Shown here: positions 10,333 through 24,169 of the stretch, piece by piece | How positions within the stretch are numbered: position 1 is the stretch's first letter | How the letters are laid out: every line of letters begins with the position of its first letter | NCBI GenBank assembly: GCA_964017235.1 | Contig: OZ024935.1 | Span: forward strand, 90,115,052 to 90,179,051 | DNA from: Sabellastarte sp. h YS-2021 | Taxonomy: Eukaryota > Annelida > Polychaeta > Sabellida > Sabellidae | Length of the DNA stretch: 64,000 nucleotides | Reading direction: 5' to 3' | Translations under genes and position numbers: made by a program | The notes under the pieces: generated by a model | Database searches by the model: none | What the model was told of the DNA's origin: nothing | What the model saw: only the letters and a program-made list of their open reading frames with translations

Positions 10333-10369
10333 AGGCCCCAGGAGGCCTGTAATTCGCCTTCTGGGGCCT
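10333..10369 (+). other. Extended 14-bp hairpin, copy 4
   Basis: Arms are at 10333-10346 and 10356-10369, in the C8 monomer at 9785. It is separated from copy 3 by a monomer with the ordinary GGGGGG form. Confidence 0.85.
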
Positions 10370-13300
10370 GCCTTAAGATTTGCTCATATTTTGACCAATA
10401 AGGCAGAAGTGAGGCTGTAAACCATATTTTTGGCGAGAGTGGGCACCACTAAAAGACAAATAAGTAGTGTATTCATTAAGAAATACATACCAAGCTCAAA
10501 ATACATGTATTGGGAGTGCATGTAGCGAGGGTACCATCAACAAGAAAATCAGCTCAAAACACCCCTTAAATGGGTTGGATCTGGTTCAGATTTTCACAGG
10601 AAACTCAGTTTCCACCATAGAATTAAATTGCATTTGTCTGACAAACTCGAGGGCCATATTTGGAATTTCAGTTTTTCGGGGTGTGGACCTGGTCTGCCCC
10701 CCCTCATGAGGGGTAATTTCAGGTATATCATATTGTGGTCAATCTGGAGCACTTATGGAATTTCAGACATGTTTTGATCAGAAATGAGGACATTTTAGGC
10801 ACATTTGGAGCATTACATGTCTGAACACAAATTATTTAACCCGAATATTGCTGTTAAAATGGTGTAAAATACATGTAAATCAGCCCAAATGAGTAGTAAA
10901 TGTTGGTCTATAATTCTGAAATTTGGCAAGAAAATAGTCTGTAACCCACTAAATCTGACTGCATAGGTTTTAGAATTACATCCAGTATAGCAGTGACTAC
11001 TGGTGTGGTATATAGGCCCCAGGAGGCCTGTAATTCGCCTTCTGGGGGGTGCCTTAAGATTTGCTCATATTTTGACCAATAAGGCAGAAGTGAGGCTGTA
11101 AACCATATTTTTGGCGAGAGTGGGCACCACTAAAAGAGAAATAAGTAGTGTATTCATTAAGAAATACATACCAAGCTCAAAATACATGTATTGGGAGTGC
11201 ATGTAGCGAGGGTACCATCAACAAGAAAATCAGCTCAAAACACCCCTTAAATGGGTTGGATCTGGTTCAGATTTTCACAGGAAACTCAGTTTCCACCACA
11301 GAATTAAATTGCATTTGTCTGACAAACTCGAGGGCCATATTTGGAATTTCAGTTTTTCGGGGTGTGGACCTGGTCTGCCCCCCCTCATGAGGGGTAATTT
11401 CAGGTATATCATATTGTGGTCAATCTGGAGCACTTATGGAATTTCAGACATGTTTTGATCAGAAATGAGGACATTTTAGGCACATTTGGAGCATTACATG
11501 TCTGAACACAAATTATTTAACCCGAATATTGCTGTTAAAATGGTGTAAAATACATGTAAATCAGCCCAAATGAGTAGTAAATGTTGGTCTATAAGTCTGA
11601 AATTTGGCAAGAAAATAGTCTGTAACCCACTAAATCTGACTGCATAGGTTTTAGAATTACATCCAGTATAGCAGTGACTACTGGTGTGGTATATAGGCCC
11701 CAGGAGGCCTGTAATTCGCCTTCTGGGGGGTGCCTTAAGATTTGCTCATATTTTGACCAATAAGGCAGAAGTGAGGCTGTAAACCATATTTTTGGCGAGA
11801 GTGGGCACCACTAAAAGACAAATAAGTAGTGTATTCATTAAGAAATACATACCAAGCTCAAAATACATGTATTGGGAGTGCATGTAGCGAGGGTACCATC
11901 AACAAGAAAATCAGCTCAAAACACCCCTTAAATGGGTTGGATCTGGTTCAGATTTTCACAGGAAACTCAGTTTCCACCACAGAATTAAATTGCATTTGTC
12001 TGACAAACTCGAGGGCCATATTTGGAATTTCAGTTTTTCGGGGTGTGGACCTGGTCTGCCCCCCCTCATGAGGGGTAATTTCAGGTATATCATATTGTGG
12101 TCAATCTGGAGCACTTATGGAATTTCAGACATGTTTTGATCAGAAATGAGGACATTTTAGGCACATTTGGAGCATTACATGTCTGAACACAAATTATTTA
12201 ACCCGAATATTGCTGTTAAAATGGTGTAAAATACATGTAAATCAGCCCAAATGAGTAGTAAATGTTGGTCTATAAGTCTGAAATTTGGCAAGAAAATAGT
12301 CTGTAACCCACTAAATCTGACTGCATAGGTTTTAGAATTACATCCAGTATAGCAGTGACTACTGGTGTGGTATATAGGCCCCAGGAGGCCTGTAATTCGC
12401 CTTCTGGGGGGTGCCTTAAGATTTGCTCATATTTTGACCAATAAGGCAGAAGTGAGGCTGTAAACCATATTTTTGGCGAGAGTGGGCACCACTAAAAGAC
12501 AAATAAGTAGTGTATTCATTAAGAAATACATACCAAGCTCAAAATACATGTATTGGGAGTGCATGTAGCGAGGGTACCATCAACAAGAAAATCAGCTCAA
12601 AACACCCCTTAAATGGGTTGGATCTGGTTCAGATTTTCACAGGAAACTCAGTTTCCACCATAGAATTAAATTGCATTTGTCTGACAAACTCGAGGGCCAT
12701 ATTTGGAATTTCAGTTTTTCGGGGTGTGGACCTGGTCTGCCCCCCCTCATGAGGGGTAATTTCAGGTATATCATATTGTGGTCAATCTGGAGCACTTATG
12801 GAATTTCAGACATGTTTTGATCAGAAATGAGGACATTTTAGGCACATTTGGAGCATTACATGTCTGAACACAAATTATTTAACCCGAATATTGCTGTTAA
12901 AATGGTGTAAAATACATGTAAATCAGCCCAAATGAGTAGTAAATGTTGGTCTATAAGTCTGAAATTTGGCAAGAAAATAGTCTGTAACCCACTAAATCTG
13001 ACTGCATAGGTTTTAGAATTACATCCAGTATAGCAGTGACTACTGGTGTGGTATATAGGCCCCAGGAGGCCTGTAATTCGCCTTCTGGGGGGTGCCTTAA
13101 GATTTGCTCATATTTTGACCAATAAGGCAGAAGTGAGGCTGTAAACCATATTTTTGGCGAGAGTGGGCACCACTAAAAGAGAAATAAGTAGTGTATTCAT
13201 TAAGAAATACATACCAAGCTCAAAATACATGTATTGGGAGTGCATGTAGCGAGGGTACCATCAACAAGAAAATCAGCTCAAAACACCCCTTAAATGGGTT

Positions 13301-14654
13301 GGATCTGGTTCAGATTTTCACAGGAAACTCAGTTTCCACCATAGAATTAAATTGCATTTGTCTGACAAACTCGAGGGCCATATTTGGAATTTCAGTTTTT
13401 CGGGGTGTGGACCTGGTCTGCCCCCTCTCATGAGGGGTAATTTCAGGTATATCATATTGTGGTCAATCTGGAGCACTTATGGAATTTCAGACATGTTTTG
13501 ATCAGAAATGAGGACATTTTAGGCACATTTGGAGCATTACATGTCTGAACACAAATTATTTAACCCGAATATTGCTGTTAAAATGGTGTAAAATACATGT
13601 AAATCAGCCCAAATGAGTAGTAAATGTTGGTCTATAATTCTGAAATTTGGCAAGAAAATAGTCTGTAACCCACTAAATCTGACTGCATAGGTTTTAGAAT
13701 TACATCCAGTATAGCAGTGACTACTGGTGTGGTATATAGGCCCCAGGAGGCCTGTAATTCGCCTTCTGGGGGGTGCCTTAAGATTTGCTCATATTTTGAC
13801 CAATAAGGCAGAAGTGAGGCTGTAAACCATATTTTTGGCGAGAGTGGGCACCACTAAAAGAGAAATAAGTAGTGTATTCATTAAGAAATACATACCAAGC
13901 TCAAAATACATGTATTGGGAGTGCATGTAGCGAGGGTACCATCAACAAGAAAATCAGCTCAAAACACCCCTTAAATGGGTTGGATCTGGTTCAGATTTTC
14001 ACAGGAAACTCAGTTTCCACCACAGAATTAAATTGCATTTGTCTGACAAACTCGAGGGCCATATTTGGAATTTCAGTTTTTCGGGGTGTGGACCTGGTCT
14101 GCCCCCCCTCATGAGGGGTAATTTCAGGTATATCATATTGTGGTCAATCTGGAGCACTTATGGAATTTCAGACATGTTTTGATCAGAAATGAGGACATTT
14201 TAGGCACATTTGGAGCATTACATGTCTGAACACAAATTATTTAACCCGAATATTGCTGTTAAAATGGTGTAAAATACATGTAAATCAGCCCAAATGAGTA
14301 GTAAATGTTGGTCTATAAGTCTGAAATTTGGCAAGAAAATAGTCTGTAACCCACTAAATCTGACTGCATAGGTTTTAGAATTACATCCAGTATAGCAGTG
14401 ACTACTGGTGTGGTATATAGGCCCCAGGAGGCCTGTAATTCGCCTTCTGGGGGGTGCCTTAAGATTTGCTCATATTTTGACCAATAAGGCAGAAGTGAGG
14501 CTGTAAACCATATTTTTGGCGAGAGTGGGCACCACTAAAAGAGAAATAAGTAGTGTATTCATTAAGAAATACATACCAAGCTCAAAATACATGTATTGGG
14601 AGTGCATGTAGCGAGGGTACCATCAACAAGAAAATCAGCTCAAAACACCCCTTA

Positions 14655-15320
14655 AATGGATTGGATCTGGTTAAGATTTTCACAGGAAACTCAGTTTCCA
14701 CCATAGAATTAAATTGCATTTGTCTGACAAACTCGAGGGCCATATTTGGAATTTCAGTTTTTCGGGGTGTGGACCTGGTCTGCCCCCCTCATGAGGGGTA
14801 ATTTCAGGTATATCATATTGTGGTCAATTTGGAGCACTTATGGAATTTCAGACATGTTTTGATCAGAAATAAGGACTTTTTGGCACATTTGGAGCATTTC
14901 ATGTCTTAACACAAATTATTTAACCCGAATATTGCTGTTAAAATGGTGTAAAATACATGTAAATCAGCCCAAATGAGTAGTAAATGTTGGTCTATAATTC
15001 TGAAATTTGGCAAGAAAATAGTATGTAACCTACTAAATCTGACTGCATAGGTCTTAGAATTACATCCAGTATAGCAGTGACTACTGGTGTGGTATAGGGG
15101 CCCCAGCAGGCCTGTAATTCGCCTTCTGGGGGGTGCCTTAAGATTTGCTCATATTTTGACCAATAAGGCAGAAGTAAGGCTGTAAACCATATTTTTGGCG
15201 AGAGTGGGCACCACTAAAAGAGAAATAAGTAGTGTATTCATTAAGAAATACATACCAAGCTCAAAATACATGTATTGGGAGTGCATGTAGCGAGGGTACC
15301 ATAAACTTGAAATTCAGCTC
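14655..15320. repeat. B-like conversion patch in A array, copy 1
   Basis: From about 14655 the A monomer changes to GGATTGG and GGTTAAGAT. It then carries B markers: C6, CAATTTGGAGC, GTCTTAAC, GTATGTAACCTAC, GGTCTTAG, AGGGGCCCCAGCAGG, GTAAGGCTG and ATAAACTTGAAATTC. It returns to A (GGTTCAG, CATAGAATT, CTCGAG) just after 15320. The flanks are pure A on both sides. The tract also has GGACTTTTTGGCAC and GCATTTCATG, close to B monomers at 57372 and 59405. Confidence 0.88.
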
Positions 15321-17376
15321 AAAACACCCCTTAAATGGGTTGGATCTGGTTCAGATTTTCACAGGAAACTCAGTTTCCACCATAGAATTAAATTGCATTT
15401 GTCTGACAAACTCGAGGGCCATATTTGGAATTTCAGTTTTTCGGGGTGTGGACCTGGTCTGCCCCCCCTCATGAGGGGTAATTTCAGGTATATCATATTG
15501 TGGTCAATCTGGAGCACTTATGGAATTTCAGACATGTTTTGATCAGAAATGAGGACATTTTAGGCACATTTGGAGCATTACATGTCTGAACACAAATTAT
15601 TTAACCCGAATATTGCTGTTAAAATGGTGTAAAATACATGTAAATCAGCCCAAATGAGTAGTAAATGTTGGTCTATAAGTCTGAAATTTGGCAAGAAAAT
15701 AGTCTGTAACCCACTAAATCTGACTGCATAGGTTTTAGAATTACATCCAGTATAGCAGTGACTACTGGTGTGGTATATAGGCCCCAGGAGGCCTGTAATT
15801 CGCCTTCTGGGGGGTGCCTTAAGATTTGCTCATGTTTTGACCAATAAGGCAGAAGTGAGGCTGTAAACCATATTTTTGGCGAGAGTGGGCACCACTAAAA
15901 GAGAAATAAGTAGTGTATTCATTAAGAAATACATACCAAGCTCAAAATACATGTATTGGGAGTGCATGTAGCGAGGGTACCATCAACAAGAAAATCAGCT
16001 CAAAACACCCCTTAAATGGGTTGGATCTGGTTCAGATTTTCACAGGAAACTCAGTTTCCACCATAGAATTAAATTGCATTTGTCTGACAAACTCGAGGGC
16101 CATATTTGGAATTTCAGTTTTTCGGGGTGTGGACCTGGTCTGCCCCCCCTCATGAGGGGTAATTTCAGGTATATCATATTGTGGTCAATCTGGAGCACTT
16201 ATGGAATTTCAGACATGTTTTGATCAGAAATGAGGACATTTTAGGCACATTTGGAGCATTACATGTCTGAACACAAATTATTTAACCCGAATATTGCTGT
16301 TAAAATGGTGTAAAATACATGTAAATCAGCCCAAATGAGTAGTAAATGTTGGTCTATAAGTCTGAAATTTGGCAAGAAAATAGTCTGTAACCCACTAAAT
16401 CTGACTGCATAGGTTTTAGAATTACATCCAGTATAGCAGTGACTACTGGTGTGGTATATAGGCCCCAGGAGGCCTGTAATTCGCCTTCTGGGGGGTGCCT
16501 TAAGATTTGCTCATATTTTGACCAATAAGGCAGAAGTGAGGCTGTAAACCATATTTTTGGCGAGAGTGGGCACCACTAAAAGAGAAATAAGTAGTGTATT
16601 CATTAAGAAATACATACCAAGCTCAAAATACATGTATTGGGAGTGCATGTAGCGAGGGTACCATCAACAAGAAAATCAGCTCAAAACACCCCTTAAATGG
16701 GTTGGATCTGGTTCAGATTTTCACAGGAAACTCAGTTTCCACCACAGAATTAAATTGCATTTGTCTGACAAACTCGAGGGCCATATTTGGAATTTCAGTT
16801 TTTCGGGGTGTGGACCTGGTCTGCCCCCCCTCATGAGGGGTAATTTCAGGTATATCATATTGTGGTCAATCTGGAGCACTTATGGAATTTCAGACATGTT
16901 TTGATCAGAAATGAGGACATTTTAGGCACATTTGGAGCATTACATGTCTGAACACAAATTATTTAACCCGAATATTGCTGTTAAAATGGTGTAAAATACA
17001 TGTAAATCAGCCCAAATGAGTAGTAAATGTTGGTCTATAAGTCTGAAATTTGGCAAGAAAATAGTCTGTAACCCACTAAATCTGACTGCATAGGTTTTAG
17101 AATTACATCCAGTATAGCAGTGACTACTGGTGTGGTATATAGGCCCCAGGAGGCCTGTAATTCGCCTTCTGGGGGGTGCCTTAAGATTTGCTCATATTTT
17201 GACCAATAAGGCAGAAGTGAGGCTGTAAACCATATTTTTGGCGAGAGTGGGCACCACTAAAAGAGAAATAAGTAGTGTATTCATTAAGAAATACATACCA
17301 AGCTCAAAATACATGTATTGGGAGTGCATGTAGCGAGGGTACCATCAACAAGAAAATCAGCTCAAAACACCCCTTA

Positions 17377-18042
17377 AATGGATTGGATCTGGTTAAGATT
17401 TTCACAGGAAACTCAGTTTCCACCATAGAATTAAATTGCATTTGTCTGACAAACTCGAGGGCCATATTTGGAATTTCAGTTTTTCGGGGTGTGGACCTGG
17501 TCTGCCCCCCTCATGAGGGGTAATTTCAGGTATATCATATTGTGGTCAATTTGGAGCACTTATGGAATTTCAGACATGTTTTGATCAGAAATAAGGACTT
17601 TTTGGCACATTTGGAGCATTTCATGTCTTAACACAAATTATTTAACCCGAATATTGCTGTTAAAATGGTGTAAAATACATGTAAATCAGCCCAAATGAGT
17701 AGTAAATGTTGGTCTATAATTCTGAAATTTGGCAAGAAAATAGTATGTAACCTACTAAATCTGACTGCATAGGTCTTAGAATTACATCCAGTATAGCAGT
17801 GACTACTGGTGTGGTATAGGGGCCCCAGCAGGCCTGTAATTCGCCTTCTGGGGGGTGCCTTAAGATTTGCTCATATTTTGACCAATAAGGCAGAAGTAAG
17901 GCTGTAAACCATATTTTTGGCGAGAGTGGGCACCACTAAAAGAGAAATAAGTAGTGTATTCATTAAGAAATACATACCAAGCTCAAAATACATGTATTGG
18001 GAGTGCATGTAGCGAGGGTACCATAAACTTGAAATTCAGCTC
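17377..18042. repeat. B-like conversion patch, copy 2
   Basis: It is the same tract as the first patch with the same boundaries inside the monomer, 2,722 bp further on. Identical private changes show that this is an amplified copy of one event and not a second conversion. Confidence 0.87.
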
Positions 18043-20779
18043 AAAACACCCCTTAAATGGGTTGGATCTGGTTCAGATTTTCACAGGAAACTCAGTTTCC
18101 ACCATAGAATTAAATTGCATTTGTCTGACAAACTCGAGGGCCATATTTGGAATTTCAGTTTTTCGGGGTGTGGACCTGGTCTGCCCCCCCTCATGAGGGG
18201 TAATTTCAGGTATATCATATTGTGGTCAATCTGGAGCACTTATGGAATTTCAGACATGTTTTGATCAGAAATGAGGACATTTTAGGCACATTTGGAGCAT
18301 TACATGTCTGAACACAAATTATTTAACCCGAATATTGCTGTTAAAATGGTGTAAAATACATGTAAATCAGCCCAAATGAGTAGTAAATGTTGGTCTATAA
18401 GTCTGAAATTTGGCAAGAAAATAGTCTGTAACCCACTAAATCTGACTGCATAGGTTTTAGAATTACATCCAGTATAGCAGTGACTACTGGTGTGGTATAT
18501 AGGCCCCAGGAGGCCTGTAATTCGCCTTCTGGGGGGTGCCTTAAGATTTGCTCATGTTTTGACCAATAAGGCAGAAGTGAGGCTGTAAACCATATTTTTG
18601 GCGAGAGTGGGCACCACTAAAAGAGAAATAAGTAGTGTATTCATTAAGAAATACATACCAAGCTCAAAATACATGTATTGGGAGTGCATGTAGCGAGGGT
18701 ACCATCAACAAGAAAATCAGCTCAAAACACCCCTTAAATGGGTTGGATCTGGTTCAGATTTTCACAGGAAACTCAGTTTCCACCATAGAATTAAATTGCA
18801 TTTGTCTGACAAACTCGAGGGCCATATTTGGAATTTCAGTTTTTCGGGGTGTGGACCTGGTCTGCCCCCCCTCATGAGGGGTAATTTCAGGTATATCATA
18901 TTGTGGTCAATCTGGAGCACTTATGGAATTTCAGACATGTTTTGATCAGAAATGAGGACATTTTAGGCACATTTGGAGCATTACATGTCTGAACACAAAT
19001 TATTTAACCCGAATATTGCTGTTAAAATGGTGTAAAATACATGTAAATCAGCCCAAATGAGTAGTAAATGTTGGTCTATAAGTCTGAAATTTGGCAAGAA
19101 AATAGTCTGTAACCCACTAAATCTGACTGCATAGGTTTTAGAATTACATCCAGTATAGCAGTGACTACTGGTGTGGTATATAGGCCCCAGGAGGCCTGTA
19201 ATTCGCCTTCTGGGGGGTGCCTTAAGATTTGCTCATATTTTGACCAATAAGGCAGAAGTGAGGCTGTAAACCATATTTTTGGCGAGAGTGGGCACCACTA
19301 AAAGAGAAATAAGTAGTGTATTCATTAAGAAATACATACCAAGCTCAAAATACATGTATTGGGAGTGCATGTAGCGAGGGTACCATCAACAAGAAAATCA
19401 GCTCAAAACACCCCTTAAATGGGTTGGATCTGGTTCAGATTTTCACAGGAAACTCAGTTTCCACCATAGAATTAAATTGCATTTGTCTGACAAACTCGAG
19501 GGCCATATTTGGAATTTCAGTTTTTCGGGGTGTGGACCTGGTCTGCCCCCTCTCATGAGGGGTAATTTCAGGTATATCATATTGTGGTCAATCTGGAGCA
19601 CTTATGGAATTTCAGACATGTTTTGATCAGAAATGAGGACATTTTAGGCACATTTGGAGCATTACATGTCTGAACACAAATTATTTAACCCGAATATTGC
19701 TGTTAAAATGGTGTAAAATACATGTAAATCAGCCCAAATGAGTAGTAAATGTTGGTCTATAATTCTGAAATTTGGCAAGAAAATAGTCTGTAACCCACTA
19801 AATCTGACTGCATAGGTTTTAGAATTACATCCAGTATAGCAGTGACTACTGGTGTGGTATATAGGCCCCAGGAGGCCTGTAATTCGCCTTCTGGGGGGTG
19901 CCTTAAGATTTGCTCATATTTTGACCAATAAGGCAGAAGTGAGGCTGTAAACCATATTTTTGGCGAGAGTGGGCACCACTAAAAGAGAAATAAGTAGTGT
20001 ATTCATTAAGAAATACATACCAAGCTCAAAATACATGTATTGGGAGTGCATGTAGCGAGGGTACCATCAACAAGAAAATCAGCTCAAAACACCCCTTAAA
20101 TGGGTTGGATCTGGTTCAGATTTTCACAGGAAACTCAGTTTCCACCACAGAATTAAATTGCATTTGTCTGACAAACTCGAGGGCCATATTTGGAATTTCA
20201 GTTTTTCGGGGTGTGGACCTGGTCTGCCCCCCCTCATGAGGGGTAATTTCAGGTATATCATATTGTGGTCAATCTGGAGCACTTATGGAATTTCAGACAT
20301 GTTTTGATCAGAAATGAGGACATTTTAGGCACATTTGGAGCATTACATGTCTGAACACAAATTATTTAACCCGAATATTGCTGTTAAAATGGTGTAAAAT
20401 ACATGTAAATCAGCCCAAATGAGTAGTAAATGTTGGTCTATAAGTCTGAAATTTGGCAAGAAAATAGTCTGTAACCCACTAAATCTGACTGCATAGGTTT
20501 TAGAATTACATCCAGTATAGCAGTGACTACTGGTGTGGTATATAGGCCCCAGGAGGCCTGTAATTCGCCTTCTGGGGGGTGCCTTAAGATTTGCTCATAT
20601 TTTGACCAATAAGGCAGAAGTGAGGCTGTAAACCATATTTTTGGCGAGAGTGGGCACCACTAAAAGAGAAATAAGTAGTGTATTCATTAAGAAATACATA
20701 CCAAGCTCAAAATACATGTATTGGGAGTGCATGTAGCGAGGGTACCATCAACAAGAAAATCAGCTCAAAACACCCCTTA

Positions 20780-21445
20780 AATGGATTGGATCTGGTTAAG
20801 ATTTTCACAGGAAACTCAGTTTCCACCATAGAATTAAATTGCATTTGTCTGACAAACTCGAGGGCCATATTTGGAATTTCAGTTTTTCGGGGTGTGGACC
20901 TGGTCTGCCCCCCTCATGAGGGGTAATTTCAGGTATATCATATTGTGGTCAATTTGGAGCACTTATGGAATTTCAGACATGTTTTGATCAGAAATAAGGA
21001 CTTTTTGGCACATTTGGAGCATTTCATGTCTTAACACAAATTATTTAACCCGAATATTGCTGTTAAAATGGTGTAAAATACATGTAAATCAGCCCAAATG
21101 AGTAGTAAATGTTGGTCTATAATTCTGAAATTTGGCAAGAAAATAGTATGTAACCTACTAAATCTGACTGCATAGGTCTTAGAATTACATCCAGTATAGC
21201 AGTGACTACTGGTGTGGTATAGGGGCCCCAGCAGGCCTGTAATTCGCCTTCTGGGGGGTGCCTTAAGATTTGCTCATATTTTGACCAATAAGGCAGAAGT
21301 AAGGCTGTAAACCATATTTTTGGCGAGAGTGGGCACCACTAAAAGAGAAATAAGTAGTGTATTCATTAAGAAATACATACCAAGCTCAAAATACATGTAT
21401 TGGGAGTGCATGTAGCGAGGGTACCATAAACTTGAAATTCAGCTC
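20780..21445. repeat. B-like conversion patch, copy 3
   Basis: It has the same tract and boundaries as the two earlier copies, displaced by an extra 681 bp because the monomer at 19316 is inserted. Confidence 0.87.
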
Positions 21446-22037
21446 AAAACACCCCTTAAATGGGTTGGATCTGGTTCAGATTTTCACAGGAAACTCAGTT
21501 TCCACCATAGAATTAAATTGCATTTGTCTGACAAACTCGAGGGCCATATTTGGAATTTCAGTTTTTCGGGGTGTGGACCTGGTCTGCCCCCCCTCATGAG
21601 GGGTAATTTCAGGTATATCATATTGTGGTCAATCTGGAGCACTTATGGAATTTCAGACATGTTTTGATCAGAAATGAGGACATTTTAGGCACATTTGGAG
21701 CATTACATGTCTGAACACAAATTATTTAACCCGAATATTGCTGTTAAAATGGTGTAAAATACATGTAAATCAGCCCAAATGAGTAGTAAATGTTGGTCTA
21801 TAAGTCTGAAATTTGGCAAGAAAATAGTCTGTAACCCACTAAATCTGACTGCATAGGTTTTAGAATTACATCCAGTATAGCAGTGACTACTGGTGTGGTA
21901 TATAGGCCCCAGGAGGCCTGTAATTCGCCTTCTGGGGGGTGCCTTAAGATTTGCTCATGTTTTGACCAATAAGGCAGAAGTGAGGCTGTAAACCATATTT
22001 TTGGCGAGAGTGGGCACCACTAAAAGAGAAATAAGTA

Positions 22038-22719
22038 GTGTATTCATTAAGAAATACATACCAAGCTCAAAATACATGTATTGGGAGTGCATGTAGCGAG
22101 GGTACCATCAACAAGAAAATCAGCTCAAAACACCCCTTAAATGGGTTGGATCTGGTTCAGATTTTCACAGGAAACTCAGTTTCCACCATAGAATTAAATT
22201 GCATTTGTCTGACAAACTCGAGGGCCATATTTGGAATTTCAGTTTTTCGGGGTGTGGACCTGGTCTGCCCCCCCTCATGAGAGGTAATTTCAGGTATATC
22301 ATATTGTGGTCATATCTGGAGCACTTATGGAATTTCAGACATGTTTTGATCAGAAATGAGGACATTTTAGGCACATTTGGAGCATTACATGTCTGAACAC
22401 AAATTATTTAACCCGAATATTGCTGTTAAAATGGTGTAAAATACATGTAAATCAGCCCAAATGAGTAGTAAATGTTGGTCTATAAGTCTGAAATTTGGCA
22501 AGAAAATAGTCTGTAACCCACTAAATCTGACTGCATAGGTTTTAGAATTACATCCAGTATAGCAGTGACTACTGGTGTGGTATATAGGCCCCAGGAGGCC
22601 TGTAATTCGCCTTCTGGGGGGTGCCTTAAGATTTGCTCATATTTTGACCAATAAGGCAGAAGTGAGGCTGTAAACCATATTTTTGGCGAGAGTGGGCACC
22701 ACTAAAAGACAAATAAGTA
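22038..22719. repeat. Variant A monomer with broken palindrome (682 bp)
   Basis: CCCCTCATGAGGGG reads CCCCTCATGAGAGG (about 22271-22284), leaving only an 8-bp perfect core. An A is inserted in GTCATATCTGG, making 682 bp. The monomer is followed by AGACAAAT. These changes open a minus-strand frame that I treat as incidental. Confidence 0.85.
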
Positions 22720-23504
22720 GTGTATTCATTAAGAAATACATACCAAGCTCAAAATACATGTATTGGGAGTGCATGTAGCGAGGGTACCATCAACAAGAAA
22801 ATCAGCTCAAAACACCCCTTAAATGGGTTGGATCTGGTTCAGATTTTCACAGGAAACTCAGTTTCCACCATAGAATTAAATTGCATTTGTCTGACAAACT
22901 CGAGGGCCATATTTGGAATTTCAGTTTTTCGGGGTGTGGACCTGGTCTGCCCCCCCTCATGAGGGGTAATTTCAGGTATATCATATTGTGGTCAATCTGG
23001 AGCACTTATGGAATTTCAGACATGTTTTGATCAGAAATGAGGACATTTTAGGCACATTTGGAGCATTACATGTCTGAACACAAATTATTTAACCCGAATA
23101 TTGCTGTTAAAATGGTGTAAAATACATGTAAATCAGCCCAAATGAGTAGTAAATGTTGGTCTATAATTCTGAAATTTGGCAAGAAAATAGTCTGTAACCC
23201 ACTAAATCTGACTGCATAGGTTTTAGAATTACATCCAGTATAGCAGTGACTACTGGTGTGGTATATAGGCCCCAGGAGGCCTGTAATTCGCCTTCTGGGG
23301 GGTGCCTTAAGATTTGCTCATATTTTGACCAATAAGGCAGAAGTGAGGCTGTAAACCATATTTTTGGCGAGAGTGGGCACCACTAAAAGAGAAATAAGTA
23401 GTGTATTCATTAAGAAATACATACCAAGCTCAAAATACATGTATTGGGAGTGCATGTAGCGAGGGTACCATCAACAAGAAAATCAGCTCAAAACACCCCT
23501 TAAA

Positions 23505-24169
23505 TGGATTGGATCTGGTTCAGATTTTCACAGGAAACTCAGTTTCCACCATAGAATTAAATTGCATTTGTCTGACAAACTCGAGGGCCATATTTGGAAT
23601 TTCAGTTTTTCGGGGTGTGGACCTGGTCTGCCCCCCCTCATGAGGGGTAATTTCAGGTATATCATATTGTGGTCAATTTGGAGCACTTATGGAATTTCAG
23701 ACATGTTTTGATCAGAAATAAGGACTTTTTGGCACATTTGGAGCATTTCATGTCTTAACACAAATTATTTAACCCGAATATTGCTGTTAAAATGGTGTAA
23801 AATACATGTAAATCAGCCCAAATGAGTCGTAAATGTTGGTCTATAATTCTGAAATTTGGCAAGAAAATAGTATGTAACCTACTAAATCTGACTGCATAGG
23901 TCTTAGAATTACATCCAGTATAGCAGTGACTACTGGTGTGGTATAGGGGCCCCAGCAGGCCTGTAATTCGCCTTCTGGGGGGTGCCTTAAGATTTGCTCA
24001 TATTTTGACCAATAAGGCAGAAGTAAGGCTGTAAACCATATTTTTGGCGAGAGTGGGCACCACTAAAAGAGAAATAAGTAGTGTATTCATTAAGAAATAC
24101 ATACCAAGCTCAAAATACATGTATTGGGAGTGCATGTAGCGAGGGTACCATAAACTTGAAATTCAGCTC
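23505..24169. repeat. B-like conversion patch, copy 4, partly reverted
   Basis: This copy keeps GGATTGG and the B-like 3' half but has the A-type GGTTCAG and C7 in place of GGTTAAG and C6. It also has a private GAGTCGTAAATG. It looks like the patch after a second short exchange with A, or an earlier form of the patch. Confidence 0.82.

Larger units (their letters stand above)
7742..13190. repeat. Array block II: full-length family A
   Basis: Monomers start at 7742, 8423, 9104, 9785, 10467, 11148, 11829 and 12510, all 681-682 bp. They are distinguished by a few binary markers: CATAGAATT or CACAGAATT, ATAATTCTG or ATAAGTCTG, GGGGTGCC or GGCCTGCC, and AGAGAAAT or AGACAAAT. The monomer at 9785 has a C8 tract. 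Monomers 9104/9785 and 10467/11148 form two loosely repeated dimers of marker states. Confidence 0.93.
13872..19315. repeat. Tandem pair of 2,722-bp tetramer units
   Basis: Unit 1 is 13872-16593 and unit 2 is 16594-19315. Monomer lengths 681, 679, 681 and 681 repeat exactly, and all private variants coincide: the GGATTGG and GGTTAAGAT changes, the C6 tract, GGACTTTTTGGCAC and GCTCATGTTTTG. I noticed no difference between the two units by eye, which points to very recent duplication. Confidence 0.9.
13191..22275. repeat. 6,125-bp higher-order correspondence
   Basis: 13191 to about 16150 matches 19316 to about 22275 at an offset of 6,125 bp. Both copies begin with the CCCCCTCTCATG monomer, followed by the CACAGAATT, chimeric and GCTCATG monomers. 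The match degrades at the monomer at 22038, which has GAGAGG and GTCATATCTGG instead of GAGGGG and GTCAATCTGG. Confidence 0.85.
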
